From Anolis sagrei (lineage: Eukaryota; Chordata; Lepidosauria; Squamata; Anolidae), in the NCBI RefSeq assembly GCF_037176765.1, contig NC_090034.1, positions 96,572,500 to 96,636,499 of the forward strand: DNA of 64,000 nt. The letters run 5' to 3'. The notes beneath the pieces were generated by a model that saw only the letters and a list, made by a program, of their open reading frames with translations, ran no database searches and was not told where the DNA came from. Of this stretch, positions 20,873 to 31,170 are shown piece by piece; position 1 is the stretch's first letter, and every line of letters begins with the position of its first letter. The position numbers were made by a program, and so were the translations under genes.

Positions 20873-21105
20873 TGTACCAGGAGCAACTTGAGAGAATTGG
20901 CCCCCTGCAGGGACGTTGTCCAGAGGATGCCTGGATGTTTTTGATATTTTGCCATCCTTGTGGGAGGTTTTTCTCATGTTTCCCATGGGGAGCTGGAGCT
21001 GACAGAGGGAGCTCATCCATGCTCTCCCTGAATTTGAACCTCCGACCTGTTGGTCTTCAGTCCTGCCGGCACAAGTCGTTAACCCATTGCGCTACCGGGG
21101 GCTCC

Positions 21106-21106
<1 letters not shown>
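20873..21106 (-). mobile_element. tRNA-derived SINE2 with L2-type partner
   Basis: In reverse it reads GGAGCCCCCGGTAGCGCAAT, a B-box region, CAGCTCCAGCTCCCCATG and ends AGTTGCTCCTGG. It is the second abundant tRNA SINE family of the window. Microsatellite (AAT)n follows at 21107-21145. Confidence 0.8.
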
Positions 21107-21146
<40 letters not shown>

Positions 21147-21205
21147 TTGAGTTGTTGTAGGTTTTTTCAGGCTATAATGGCCATGTTTTAGAGGCATTCT
21201 CTCCT

Positions 21206-21240
21206 GACGTTTCGCCTGCATCTATGGCAAGCATCCTCAG
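21206..21240 (-). ncRNA. Hammerhead-ribozyme-like core, left arm
   Basis: On the complement the order is CTGAGGA, GCTTGC paired with GCAGGC (one G-U pair), GAAAC and GTC. All conserved hammerhead boxes are kept. Confidence 0.55.
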
Positions 21241-21263
21241 AGATAGTGACTACCTCACTACCT

Positions 21264-21298
21264 CTGAGGATGCCTGCCATACATGCAGGCGAAACATC
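21264..21298 (+). ncRNA. Hammerhead-ribozyme-like core, right arm
   Basis: CTGAGGA, GCCTGC paired with GCAGGC, GAAAC, then ATC in place of GTC at the cleavage triplet. ATC still fits the NUH rule, but the two-pair stem III is weakened. Confidence 0.45.
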
Positions 21299-21387
21299 AG
21301 GAGAGAATGCCTTTAGAACATGGCCATATAGCCCAAAAAAACCTACAACAACCCAGTGATTCCAGCCATGAAAGCCTTCGACAATGC

Positions 21388-21419
<32 letters not shown>

Positions 21420-21694
21420 ACTTTATTTATATTCCGCCCTTCTTCCTGAGTTACATACATAGACAAACATTCAATGCCTTTACTATCATATACAATGAGA
21501 CACACACACAAACACAAACAAAGGCAGAGGCTTCTCCTTTCATTTCCGGCTTCTGGAGATGGTGCTCATCGTTGGCTCTGGGGAGGTGCTTTTCTCCATT
21601 TTCAAGCCGAGGAGCCTGTGTTGTCACCTCCTAGTTGTGTGGCCAGCAAGACTTATTGGAGCATCTCTTAGCCTTTTCCCACCAAAGCGGTATC

Positions 21695-21853
21695 TATTTA
21701 TCTAGTCACATTTGCATGTTTTTGAACTGGTAGGTTGGCAGGAGCTGGAGCTGACAGACGGGAGCTCACCCTGTCTCGCGGATTCAAACTGCCAGCCTTC
21801 AGGTCAGCAGTTCAGCAGCACAAGGGTTTAACCCATTGCACCACCACGGCCCC
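21695..21853 (-). mobile_element. tRNA-derived SINE, partial
   Basis: In reverse it reads GGGCCGTGGTGGTGCAATGG, a B-box-like TTTGAATCCGC, CAGCTCCAGCTCCTGCC and CATGCAAATGTGACTAG, the last block shared with Sauria-type SINEs. Confidence 0.6.
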
Positions 21854-21904
21854 TTCTTTAAAAACAACTATGCTGGAACACTGAAGCTTTCAGCAATGGG
21901 AAAA

Positions 21905-22105
21905 AAACCTTAGAGTGCATCTATGTTGTAGAATGAATCCACTTTAATTGCCTTGGTTTCAATGCTATGTAATCCCGGTGGCTGTAGTTTTACAAGGTTT
22001 TAAGCCATCTGTCTTGAACAGTAAGGATGCCTCATCAAACTACAAATCCCAGGATTATATAGCACTGAGCTATGACAATTAAAGAATGGGGGACATACTT
22101 CAAAG
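21905..22105. repeat. Palindromic MITE
   Basis: GTTGTAGAATGAATCCACTT with GTTTCAATGCTATGTAATCC on the left pairs with CCCAGGATTATATAGCACTG and AGCTATGACAATTAAAG on the right. It is the same family as 20496-20692. Confidence 0.6.
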
Positions 22106-22256
22106 AGAAGCTGCAGATGCTCATGAAACACCTTCCCCTTTTGCTTTGGCTCAGCACTAAGATTACCCTAGTACACAAATCTAATGTGCATCCTAATTTT
22201 GCCAAGATACTTTAGTCAAAAAAGGTGAGCGTTAGATTGGAGTAAATACAGTCGAT

Positions 22257-22727
22257 CAGCTTTTCTCAACCTGGGGGTCGAGACCCCTGGGGGTGGGTTG
22301 TGAGGGGGTGTCAGAGAGGTCACCAAAGACCATCACAAAACACTGTATTTTCTATTAGTCATGGGGGTTCTGTGTGGGAAGTCCAGCCGAAATCTATTGG
22401 TGAGGTTCAGAATGCTCTTTGATTGTAGGTGAACTATAAATCCCAGCAACTACAACTCTTAAGTGTCAAGGTCTATTTCCCCCAAACTCCACCAGTGTTC
22501 ACATTTGGGCATATTGAGTATTCGTGCCAAATTTGGTCCAGATCCACCATTGTTTGAGTCCACAGTGCTCTCTGGATATAGATGAACTACAACTCCCAAA
22601 CTCAAGGTCAATGCCCACCAAACCCTTCCAGTATTTTCTGTTGGTCATGGGAGTTCTGTGTGCCAAGTTTAGTTCAATTCCATTGTTGGTGGACACCCCC
22701 TCGTGACCCCCTAAGGTTGAGAAATGG
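22257..22727. mobile_element. SPIN-like hAT, shortened
   Basis: Left terminus CAGCTTTTCTCAACCTGGGG and right terminus AAGGTTGAGAAATG. The middle has single copies of the GAACTATAAATCCCAGCAAC and CCAACTCAAGG-type blocks. It lies shortly before the second PDZ exon of PRX. Confidence 0.7.
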
Positions 22728-22805
22728 GTGGGAAATACGTGGGCGCAGTGACCTTTCTGCCCAAATGGTAGGACCTGCCCTGCCTTAACCCCTTCTCTTC
22801 TGCAG

Positions 22806-22999
22806 GTGACCAGCTCCTTAGTGCCAGAGTATATTTTGACAACATAAAGTACGAAGATGCCTTGCAGATCCTCAAGTGCGCCGAACCATACAAGATCTCC
22901 TTCTGCTTGAAGCGGACAGTGCCAAGTGCAGATGTCTCCCGCAAGCCTGGCACCTCCACCTTTGAAGTCAGAGGCCCCAAAGCCAAGATAGCCAAGCTG
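22806..22999 (+). CDS. PRX: Periaxin PDZ-domain exon, C-terminal part
   Basis: Acceptor CCTTCTCTTCTGCAG, donor CTG then GTAGGT, 194 nt. It begins with the last two bases of a glycine codon and ends in phase 0. It encodes [40 protein letters not shown] and [10 protein letters not shown], which match human periaxin ([36 protein letters not shown]). With the previous exon it completes the PDZ domain (about residues 17-104 of 127 encoded so far). Confidence 0.96.
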
Positions 23000-23080
23000 G
23001 TAGGTACCAAAAATCCCCACCAGGCTTTGGGAGCTGGTCATAGTTCCATAGTTTCCAGGGAGTGGAGTTCACTTGGGTGA
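23000..23080 (+). CDS. PRX: Possible S-periaxin tail (retained intron)
   Basis: If the intron after 22999 is kept, the frame continues for 26 codons ([14 protein letters not shown]... to SSLG) and stops at 23078-23080. The product would be 153 aa, of which 127 are shared with the long form. Mammalian S-periaxin is made by the same intron-retention route and is of similar size, with a PDZ domain and no repeat region. That this isoform is made here is an inference from frame and length. Confidence 0.4.
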   Translation, partial: VGTKNPHQALGAGHSSIVSREWSSLG

Positions 23081-23398
23081 GAAGAGGTGGGGCTCTGAAT
23101 TTGTTTGAGGTTTCCGTCATCCAATGCACTGGGTGGCATTGGATAAGAATTAGGAATCACAACATCATGCAATCCTAAGAATTGGATAGGAGACTCCGAA
23201 GGCCATTTGGTCCGATGTGCTCTGCAAAAGCAGGAAAATACTCCTGAGAATCTCAGGCCTTGGAGGAAAATCAAATTATCTTGGACTTTCCCTTGATGCT
23301 CACTTTCTCTTTTCCCTGGCATCATTATTGGTTTCTCAGATTAAGTGTGAGTTTCATTTCTGAATGTCTGAAACATGCTGAAGAAAAATGAATAAATA

Positions 23399-24443
23399 TA
23401 CCATATATACTCGAGTATAAGCCGACCTGAATATAAGCCGAGACACCTAATTTTAGCACAAAAAACTGGGAAAATGTATTGACTTGAGTATAAGTCAAGG
23501 GTGGGAAATGCAGCAGCTACTTTTAATTTTAATTTCAAAATAAAAATAGATACCAATAAAATTACATTGATTGAGGCATCCATAGGTTAAATATGGATTA
23601 TTTAACCTATTTTTTGAATATTAACATAGAACTGTAATTTACGATAAGACTGTTCAACTCTGATTAAACCATTTTCCTAACTTTCTTCAATGTAAATGTA
23701 CTTATTTATCATTCCAATAATAATAAAAAGATTAAAATAATAAATGTAATAATAGTAATGATAGAGTAAAATAATGGAAATGTAATAATAATAGTAAAAA
23801 TGGAGTAAAATAATAAATGTAATAATAATAATAGAGTAAAATACTAAATGTAATAATAATAATAGGGTAAAATAATGTAAATGTAATAATAACAATAATA
23901 ATAATAGAGTAAAATAATAAATATAATAATAAAAATAGAATAAAATAATAAATGTATTAATAAAAATAGAATCATATAGTAAATGTAATAATAATAAATA
24001 GAGTAACATAATAAATTAATAATAAAAGTAAAATAATGTAAATGTAATAATAATGATAATAGAATAAAATAATAAATGTGATAATAATAGAGTAAAATAG
24101 TAAATGTGATAATAAAAATAATAAATAGAGTAATATAATAAGTGTAATAATAATAGAGTAAAATAATAAATGTAGCAATAACTATAATAGAGAAAAATAA
24201 TAAATGTAATAATAATAGAGTAAAATAATGTAAATGTAAAATAATAATAATGAATAGAGTAAAATAATGTAAAATAATAATAATAAATAGAGTAAAATAA
24301 TAAATGTAATTAAAATAATAGTAATAACAGAGTAAAATAATAAATAACTTTGACTCGAGTCAAAGGCTGAAAAAGGAGAGCGGGGCTTTTCAGCCTAAAA
24401 AAAAAGGGATTAAAAACTTGGCTTATACTCGAGTATATATGGT
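23399..24443. repeat. CGAGTATAAG TIR element with long TAA-rich interior
   Basis: The ends are ACCATATATACTCGAGTATA and TATACTCGAGTATATATGGT, near-perfect inverted repeats. From about 23695 to 24345 the interior is an array of irregular 25-40 bp units such as AATAATAAATGTAATAATA plus AGAGTAAA. It fills most of the intron before the large PRX exon. Confidence 0.8.
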
Positions 24444-24732
24444 TTAAAAAAAGAAAAAAGAAGAAGTCATGTTCTTTTTTTGCTGAACCAACCGAAGAAG
24501 GTGAAGTCTTTTATCACGGAGAGTTTTTCCTTCTTGGTGAACATTCCTGTGAAGTGCAAAGATTTCCATACTTCCCTATGAACCAAAGTTGGTCCAACAA
24601 AAAATCCGTTTTCACTCTGGGTGTGTATTCTCCAGAAGGTGAGACACAGCTTTCTGCAGTAAGGAGATCCCTGTTTCTTTTGTTTGTCTCCCTGTTAGGA
24701 TGACTCACAGAGCACTTTGGTTCTTTCCACAG

Positions 24733-27700
24733 AACATCCAGAGCCTGTCATCTCTGAAGAAGAAGAAGAAAAAGAAGGTGGCGAAAGGTCTGGCAAAGGA
24801 CCTGCAAGAGACAACAGACCTTCGCGGCAGCGGAGATCTGGCTGGAGGGAAATTGGAGATCGCACCGGTTGACGTGGAGTTCTCCCTGCCCAAGTTTTCC
24901 AAGCTGCGCAAGGCCAAGAGTGCAGGTGAGGTGGCAGCCGCTGAACCAAGCCCAGATGTTTCCCCGTGGTTGTCATCTCTGGAGACTAAACGCCGAAAAC
25001 TGAAATTCCCCAGGCTGAAGGTTAAGGAAGCAGCGGCTGCTGCTGCAGCGGGTAGAACAAGAGTCGAAGTGCCCGAGAGTCACCTGGAAGTGGGCCTGCC
25101 CAAGGTTGCCATCGGGGTGAAAGCTGCCACCAAAAAAGAAGGTGAAGCGAAGGTGTCCAGATTCACAGTCCCATTCACCAAGACCAAGAAGGCCAAAGAA
25201 GAGGCAAGGAGCAAAGTGGAAACTGGGTTCCAAGCTCCTCAGGTAGAACTTGATCTCCCCTTACCTAAAGCTGGGCCTGGTGGAGAGTCACCCAAAACTG
25301 GTGCCAAAGCAGAAGGTTTCAAGATCCAAGCACCTCAGATCGGGTTGCCCAAAATGGAGGTGGTGCTGCCCAAAGTAACTACTGTAGGGATGGAAGCGCC
25401 AGAAGATGGTCTCCAAACAGGGCTGAAGCTCCCCGCAGCAGAAGTGGCAGCTCCTAAGGTAGATGTCGACCTCAGCTTCCCCAAACTGGAAGGCACATCT
25501 CCCCCAGAGGTTGTCGCCAAAGGAGAAGGCTTCCGAATCAAAGTCCCCAAGTTTGGCATCCCTGCGGAAGACGTCAAGCTGAAAGTGCCTTCGGCCAAAG
25601 TCCCAGCTGTGGAAGTCTCCCTGGAAAAAGACAAAGTGAGATCCAAAGATTTGGAGGAAAAGCTGACAGCAGGAGTGACAATGCCTTTTTTGGATGTGGA
25701 GGCTCCATCCGTGGAGCTAGAGCTCCCCCTTCCCAGAGGGAAAGCTGAAGTGGAAGCTCACAAGCTCAGAGTTGAAGCCCCAGATATCTCTGTCAAGGTC
25801 CCCTCCATCGGCCTTGGCAAGTTGGTCTCCAGAGCCCAGGAAGAAGGGGAAAGCAGATTGCCTCAAGTGGAAGTCAGTCTTGGAAAACCAGAGAGCCCCA
25901 AAATAAAAACCAAAGGCCCCAAGATCCAAATTCCTGGGTTTGGGATTTCCTTGGCAGAACGCAAGTCAGATAGCAAAGAGGCTGTTTCCAAAGGGGCAGC
26001 AGAGAGTAAGGTGGCATTTCCAGGGCTGAAGATGCCCTCCCTTGACATCTCAGTCCCCAAAGTCAGCGACGTGCAACTTCCAAAGGCCACGGGAGAGTTG
26101 GCTGCCTCCTTCGATCGGGCAAAGTCTCGGGAGGCTGCCGAAGAGCCTGGATTCAGGTTCCAGGTGCCCCAAGTGTCACTCCCCAAATTTGACCTGCCTG
26201 CCAAGGTGCCACCTTCCCCACCCCTCCTAACTCATGCCAAATTCCCAAAGCCGGAAGGTGATGTGAGCGTGAAAGTCAGTGTCCCAAAGGTGGATCTTGT
26301 TTTACCTGACGTTCAGCTCCCCAAATCACCATGTCAAAAATCAGAATTGCACATGTCAGTGGAGAAGCCCAAAGTAGAAATGGCTGTTCCCTCAGCCAGG
26401 CTGAGCTTTCCTTCTGGCGCTGTGCCGGCACTGGAAATTGGCCTGCCCAAAGTTGAGGTTGGCCTGGATTTGCCAAAGGTGGAAAGAGAGCTTGGGGTCT
26501 CTGAACTACCCAGAGACCACGAGATGAAGCTTCAGTTCCCCAGTTTTGGGGCTGTGAGCAAAGACCTGGGGGTGGAGCTCAGTGTCCCCACTTGCCGACC
26601 TGATCAGCTGGAGCTGGAACCAAGCGTGAGGACCTTTGAAGGGCCAGATGTCAGTGGAATGGTCGCCAAAATTCCTAAAGTGGATCTTGCTTTGGGGAAG
26701 GAGTTGCCAACAGCTGAAGGAGAACGAAGGCTTGAAATTGGCTTGGACATGAAGGAAAAAATATTGCCAAAGATCAGCTTGGCTGCGGGGACCAAAACAA
26801 AGCTGCAGTCTGTTGAGATTCCGACTGTCACTATCCCAGATGTGACCATTGAGAGCAGCAAAGTCCTGGAGGCTGAAGCAAAACAGAAGTCGCCCAGATT
26901 TGCCCTCCCTAAATTCAGCATTTCTGGCCCCAAGGTCCAGAAGGTGAGCCCAGAGGCAAAGTTGAAAATGCCAAAATTTGGAATCTCGTTCCCCAAGTCC
27001 AAATGGGGAGCAGAAGTGGAAAGTCCCAAATTAGCTCTCAGTGTTGAAGGAAAGGCTCCCAAAGAGAAGTCTGGTGCCATCTCTGAGCCTCAGGTGGGTC
27101 TAGATTCCTCTGAAAGCAGGATGAAATTGCCTACCATGGAAGTTGAGGTGCCCAGCGTGGCCGTGGACATCAGCCTTCCCTCTGGGAAGACAGAAGAGCG
27201 GCTTGGTGAAGAAGCTGCAGGCCTCTCCCCTGAAGTCGGCATAGACCTCCCAGATGTCAAGCTGAAAATGCCCAAATTACTGTTGCCCAAATTTGGGGGC
27301 AAAGGCAAGGAGGGGGAGCTGGAGCTCAAGAGCCGGGAGGCAAAGCTTCCAGAGAAAGAGGCCAAAGCCAAAATGCCCAAGTTCAAGATGCCATCTTTTG
27401 GCATGATGCGCAGAGATGTGGAGATCTCAGGCCTAGAAGCAGAAGCAAAAATCAAGAAAGATTCCAAAAGTCTCAAGGAGAAAGGTCCATCTGTGAAGAT
27501 GCCTTCTCTGAAAATGCCAACACTGCAGCTGTCCTCTCCTAAGCTGGAAACTGAGAAAGGGAAGCTGCAGATCCAGGCTCCAGAAGTGGGAGTGAAAGTC
27601 CCCCAGGTTGAGCTTCCCAAGATTAGCTCCAAAGATGGCAAAGCAGAGGGAGGGCTGCTTATGGGGTCTGACAGTCCCACCTTCAAGGTTAAGATGCCAT

Positions 27701-30006
27701 CCCTGGAGATTGCTGTGACCAGCCCTAGGGTGGAAGGGGAGCTGGAGAAGCCTGTGGTGGACGTCTCAGAGGCTGACATCAGAGGATATGAGGGAGAACT
27801 CAAGATCCCCAGTGTGCCTTCCATCGGCATTTCGGCCCCCAAAGTTGAGCTGGACATTAGTCTGCCCACCGCTGGCCCAGACGAGTCCATCACTTATGGC
27901 ACTACAAGTGCAGATGCCAAGATCAAGTTGCCAAAGGTGGAGCTGCCCAAATTTGGTCAGGCTGAGGATAGCGGGGTGCTGGAAGCAGGAGTACAGCTGC
28001 TGGGACACAAGTTCAGCCTTGGGCGGGAAGGAGAGAAAGAGGCAGAAGGATCAGGAGAAGGCTATATTCTGGGCTCCAAGGTACGGATGCCCAGAGTAGA
28101 CATCTCCTTGCCCAAAGCCCGGCTTTCTGATGCAGAGCTACCACTGACTGAGGGAGAGGGGATGGTTGAAGGAGCTGAGGGTAAATTCAGGATGCCTTCT
28201 GTTGGGCTGCCAAAGTTCTCCACCCCTAAAATGAAGGCTCCTGAGGTAGAGCTTGACATGAGTTTGGAAGCAGCAGGAAAGATGCCTAGGGTCAAAGTGA
28301 GCGGTCCTGCCATTAAATTGCCCAAATTTGGGGGTTCCATTTCTGATGGAGAAGGGGAGCCTGAAGTGGATCTGCCCAGGGTCCCACAGCTGGAGCTGAA
28401 AGCTCCCAAACTCCGAGGCAGTGCCGAGATGCTGAGCCTGGAAAGTGGGACGAAAGAAGCCAAGATCAAGATGCCCTCGCTCCCTATTGGCTTTGGTCTA
28501 GGCAAGGCAGAAGCTGAAACTGGGCTGGGAGTTGATGATGGCAAGTTCAAGTTGAAATTCCCATCTTTGAGCATCTCCAAGGCAGGCCCCGAATCGGGCA
28601 CAGATACCCAGCCCCTCTGCCCTCCTTCTGAAGGAACAGACTTCTCCTTCAAAATGCCCCAGATTGCTCTGCCACATGTGGGGTTCTCTGTGGACTCGGA
28701 AGGGAGGAAGGAAGTGAAGGGAGAATCAGGGAAACTAACAGGTATGACTGATCTGGAAGTGGATGTGGGAGGGTTTGAAGGCAGGCTGAAAATGCCCAAG
28801 ATCAAAATGCCAGCATTTGGGACACCAGGTGCCAAGGGAGACACAGATGTGGCAAGAGCTTCTCCTCCAAGACATCGACGGGACTCAGGAGAGGGAGATC
28901 TGGATGAGAAGAAAGCCACCTTCAAGGTGCCTGGCTTGGAGATTTCAGCCCCAAGCCTCAAAACCCACGCTGAATATGATGTTGAGGAGACCCAGCTCAG
29001 GTATGGTGGCTCTCAGGAACTGGAAGGGGCCAGTAAAAGAGGTCGCGTTGGCAGCGATGGACGGAAGAGCCCAGTTGGAAAAGGAGGGGCAGCCAGTGCA
29101 GATGCAGGGAAGAAGTATAAAGTGAAGCTCCCCAAATTTGGAATTTCCTTGCCCAAAGCAGGATTGGAAACTGAGGAAAGCACCCATGGGCAGGAATCGG
29201 AGACCAAAGCCAAGAAACACATGTTTGCCTTGGGAAGGTCCAAGGCAAAGGGCTCCGAGGGTTCCCCCAGCCTCCTTGAGAGAGAGGAGGAAGGGGATGG
29301 CAAGGGCATGATGGCCAAACTCAAGCTCAAGCCCACTTTTGGATTGTCTCTCTCCAAGCCCAAACTGGGGGTGGAGGTCAATGGCGACCTGGAGGAGGCT
29401 TCCTCCAAGCTCAAGGTCCCCAAGCTGGGTTTCTCCACAACAGAAGAGAGCTCCCAGCTCAATGGGGAACAAGGTGAAGCCTCGCTGCAGGACGGGTCTC
29501 AAGAGAGCAAGGGGAAGATGGGCAAAATCCGGCTGCCTCAAGTGGAACTGTCATCCCCTTCCAAGGTGGCTGAAACTGACCACGAGTTGAACCTCAAGCT
29601 GGTGAGGACAGAAGAGGCCAAAGAAGATACGCATGGGGGAGGCACCTTTTCAGCCTTGAAGTTCAAGTCGCCCAAGATCACCTTCTCGGGCTTCAAGAAA
29701 CGGAATGGGGAGATGGCGCCAGGAGCCGTGGTGTCTTCTGCTGCCAGAACAGAGATGGCTTCGTTGGAAACGGGCGAGGCAGGGTCCAAGGGGGAGAGGT
29801 CTCCCAAGTTCAGATTCCCTAAGGTGGCGCTGAGCCCCAGATCTCATGGGGTTCTGGAGATCACCCCTGAGCACCCAGAGGACGAAGGGGGATTGAAAAT
29901 CAGGCTGCCCGATGTGGGTTTCTCTGAGGAGCCGGGCTTGGAGGCCAGGTTGGGACCAGCGAAGGTTGTGACCAAATCAGAGGGAGGAGGAGCGTCTTCA
30001 GTGTGA
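24733..30006 (+). CDS. PRX: Periaxin large repeat exon (L-periaxin C-terminus)
   Basis: Acceptor TTCTTTCCACAG, 5274 nt including the TGA at 30004-30006. It opens with NIQSLSSLKKKKKKKVAKGL, matching human NIQSLSPVKKKKMV, then a second basic block (KRRKLKFPRLKVKEA, about residue 211), the nuclear-localisation region of the long form. About 1500 residues of degenerate repeats follow, built on units like VPKFGIS, LPKVEL and MPKFKMPSFG. The conserved end SPKFRFPKVALSPRS, then GGLKIRLPDVGFSEEPG, matches human. Joined to the upstream exons the protein is 1884 aa against 1461 in human; the frame is intact. L-periaxin is a scaffold linking the Schwann-cell cytoskeleton to dystroglycan through DRP2 in Cajal bands. 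AHNAK was considered because it shares the PDZ and repeat style, but the N-terminus, the C-terminus and the HIPK4-PLD3 neighbours favour PRX. The protein ends in SSV, a possible class I PDZ ligand. Confidence 0.96.
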   Translation, partial: NIQSLSSLKKKKKKKVAKGLAKDLQETTDLRGSGDLAGGKLEIAPVDVEFSLPKFSKLRKAKSAGEVAAAEPSPDVSPWLSSLETKRRKLKFPRLKVKEAAAAAAAGRTRVEVPESHLEVGLPKVAIGVKAATKKEGEAKVSRFTVPFTKTKKAKEEARSKVETGFQAPQVELDLPLPKAGPGGESPKTGAKAEGFKIQAPQIGLPKMEVVLPKVTTVGMEAPEDGLQTGLKLPAAEVAAPKVDVDLSFPKLEGTSPPEVVAKGEGFRIKVPKFGIPAEDVKLKVPSAKVPAVEVSLEKDKVRSKDLEEKLTAGVTMPFLDVEAPSVELELPLPRGKAEVEAHKLRVEAPDISVKVPSIGLGKLVSRAQEEGESRLPQVEVSLGKPESPKIKTKGPKIQIPGFGISLAERKSDSKEAVSKGAAESKVAFPGLKMPSLDISVPKVSDVQLPKATGELAASFDRAKSREAAEEPGFRFQVPQVSLPKFDLPAKVPPSPPLLTHAKFPKPEGDVSVKVSVPKVDLVLPDVQLPKSPCQKSELHMSVEKPKVEMAVPSARLSFPSGAVPALEIGLPKVEVGLDLPKVERELGVSELPRDHEMKLQFPSFGAVSKDLGVELSVPTCRPDQLELEPSVRTFEGPDVSGMVAKIPKVDLALGKELPTAEGERRLEIGLDMKEKILPKISLAAGTKTKLQSVEIPTVTIPDVTIESSKVLEAEAKQKSPRFALPKFSISGPKVQKVSPEAKLKMPKFGISFPKSKWGAEVESPKLALSVEGKAPKEKSGAISEPQVGLDSSESRMKLPTMEVEVPSVAVDISLPSGKTEERLGEEAAGLSPEVGIDLPDVKLKMPKLLLPKFGGKGKEGELELKSREAKLPEKEAKAKMPKFKMPSFGMMRRDVEISGLEAEAKIKKDSKSLKEKGPSVKMPSLKMPTLQLSSPKLETEKGKLQIQAPEVGVKVPQVELPKISSKDGKAEGGLLMGSDSPTFKVKMPSLEIAVTSPRVEGELEKPVVDVSEADIRGYEGELKIPSVPSIGISAPKVELDISLPTAGPDESITYGTTSADAKIKLPKVELPKFGQAEDSGVLEAGVQLLGHKFSLGREGEKEAEGSGEGYILGSKVRMPRVDISLPKARLSDAELPLTEGEGMVEGAEGKFRMPSVGLPKFSTPKMKAPEVELDMSLEAAGKMPRVKVSGPAIKLPKFGGSISDGEGEPEVDLPRVPQLELKAPKLRGSAEMLSLESGTKEAKIKMPSLPIGFGLGKAEAETGLGVDDGKFKLKFPSLSISKAGPESGTDTQPLCPPSEGTDFSFKMPQIALPHVGFSVDSEGRKEVKGESGKLTGMTDLEVDVGGFEGRLKMPKIKMPAFGTPGAKGDTDVARASPPRHRRDSGEGDLDEKKATFKVPGLEISAPSLKTHAEYDVEETQLRYGGSQELEGASKRGRVGSDGRKSPVGKGGAASADAGKKYKVKLPKFGISLPKAGLETEESTHGQESETKAKKHMFALGRSKAKGSEGSPSLLEREEEGDGKGMMAKLKLKPTFGLSLSKPKLGVEVNGDLEEASSKLKVPKLGFSTTEESSQLNGEQGEASLQDGSQESKGKMGKIRLPQVELSSPSKVAETDHELNLKLVRTEEAKEDTHGGGTFSALKFKSPKITFSGFKKRNGEMAPGAVVSSAARTEMASLETGEAGSKGERSPKFRFPKVALSPRSHGVLEITPEHPEDEGGLKIRLPDVGFSEEPGLEARLGPAKVVTKSEGGGASSV

Positions 30007-30276
30007 GGAGCAAGTGTTGGAGTTAGCCTGGCAGAGCCATGCCCACCTTTCTGTCCTCTGTATAATGTCTAGCACTAACACAAGTGAGACAGGCTTGGCA
30101 CCATCCAGGAGTAGATGAAGGAAGACGAGAGAAAAACATCTGGGCATGCTTCTGTTGCATGTGTCTTTCCCAGAACGTTGCCTTTAACATCCCCTCTTTG
30201 GAGGCCACTGCAGCTCCATACTTAGAAATTGGTTTTCTCTTTCTTTCTATCTCTATGGAAAATCAATGTGAATAAA
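30007..30276 (+). promoter_or_regulatory. PRX: PRX 3' UTR with AATAAA polyadenylation signal
   Basis: The first good signal after the stop is AATAAA at 30271-30276. Another, GAATAAAAAATTAATA at about 32664, could serve a longer 3' UTR. Only motif matching supports both. Confidence 0.5.
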
Positions 30277-31165
30277 TTCAAGTCCCGTCTTTTCCTGTCC
30301 TATTGTCAAGGGCTTGCTTCACACCAACCTCCAAACAAACTTGTTTCCTCCCTCAACTGTGCTTCTGTTGTCCTCCTTGTGAGTTTTGGGACCAGGTTTG
30401 AAAAACGTCCATTTCCCTACCTTTGCCTTTGGAAACAGGTCATTTGGGGAAGACTTGGTTATATGTTACAGAACTAACTTAAGAATGGGGGGGGGGGTTG
30501 TGAGCAGAGTGAATGAGGTGTTTAGAGATGAGGAAGTGTGGTCAATAACATGTCCTTCCTTAGAAAATTATAGAATGATGGAGTTAATGAGAATCCCAGG
30601 GGTCATCTAGTCTAACCCCTTGCCAGTACAGGATCTAAAATAGATAAGTTGTTGGGGTGGAGGTAAGACCCAGTCTTAGTTGGATGACAGAAGACAATTC
30701 AAGGGAGTTTTGAGCGAGGACAAGGCTCCTAACTGACTGGGAAATGCTGTATCCTGCTAAGTCCTATCCTCAGTTGATCCGGAAGACCTAGAACTCTTGG
30801 TTTTTCCTGTGAGGTTGTTGCTATGCCTTGTTTTTAGGGTGATTCAGAGGTTAAGCTGGCAGTGCCAAAGGTTGCTTGGGTGCAAAATCAGAGCAGTTCT
30901 TCTGCACCAAGAATATCTGTCATCTCCATCCTCCCTTCCATAGGTCATTCTCTCCCTTCCCAAACAAAGTCCCTTTGCTGCTCCAACCCTCTCAGCTCTC
31001 TTCCTCCTTCCTTAATGACACAATGAAACCCCATAGACTATGAGCGTCATGCACTTTGTGCCTGTATCGTCTCCCCATTTAGGGTTACCCTAGTGGAAAC
31101 TGGAAATTTCAGTTGTTGCTTGTCATAGCAATGAGGTCACAAGGAACATCTGCCAAAATTCTCTC
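30277..31165. other. PRX to HIPK4 spacer, mostly unique
   Basis: It contains a weak CR1-like remnant at about 30565-30650 (GGTCATCTAGTCTAACCCCT) and a G run at 30487-30497. No gene was seen. Part of it could be distal PRX 3' UTR. Confidence 0.4.
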
Positions 31166-31170
31166 TTTGG

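Larger units (their letters stand above)
21147..21389. repeat. Head-to-head Penelope-like palindrome
   Basis: The left arm from GTTGTTGTAGGTTTTTTCAG to the TCCTCAGAG block and the right arm from ACCTCTGAGGATGCCTGCC to CCTACAACAACCCAGTG are reverse complements of about 105 bp with a few differences and a spacer of about 14 bp. The right arm continues to GCCATGAAAGCCTTCGACAA, the outer terminus of this family. Confidence 0.8.

Noticed and set aside
25335-29807. Many long open frames antisense to PRX (up to 299 codons)
   Set aside because: They mirror the low-stop codon usage of the repeat exon and show no independent motif.
24733-30006. Large repeat exon as AHNAK or AHNAK2
   Set aside because: The PDZ exons, the NIQSL junction, the conserved C-terminus, the length and the HIPK4-PLD3 neighbourhood all fit periaxin better.
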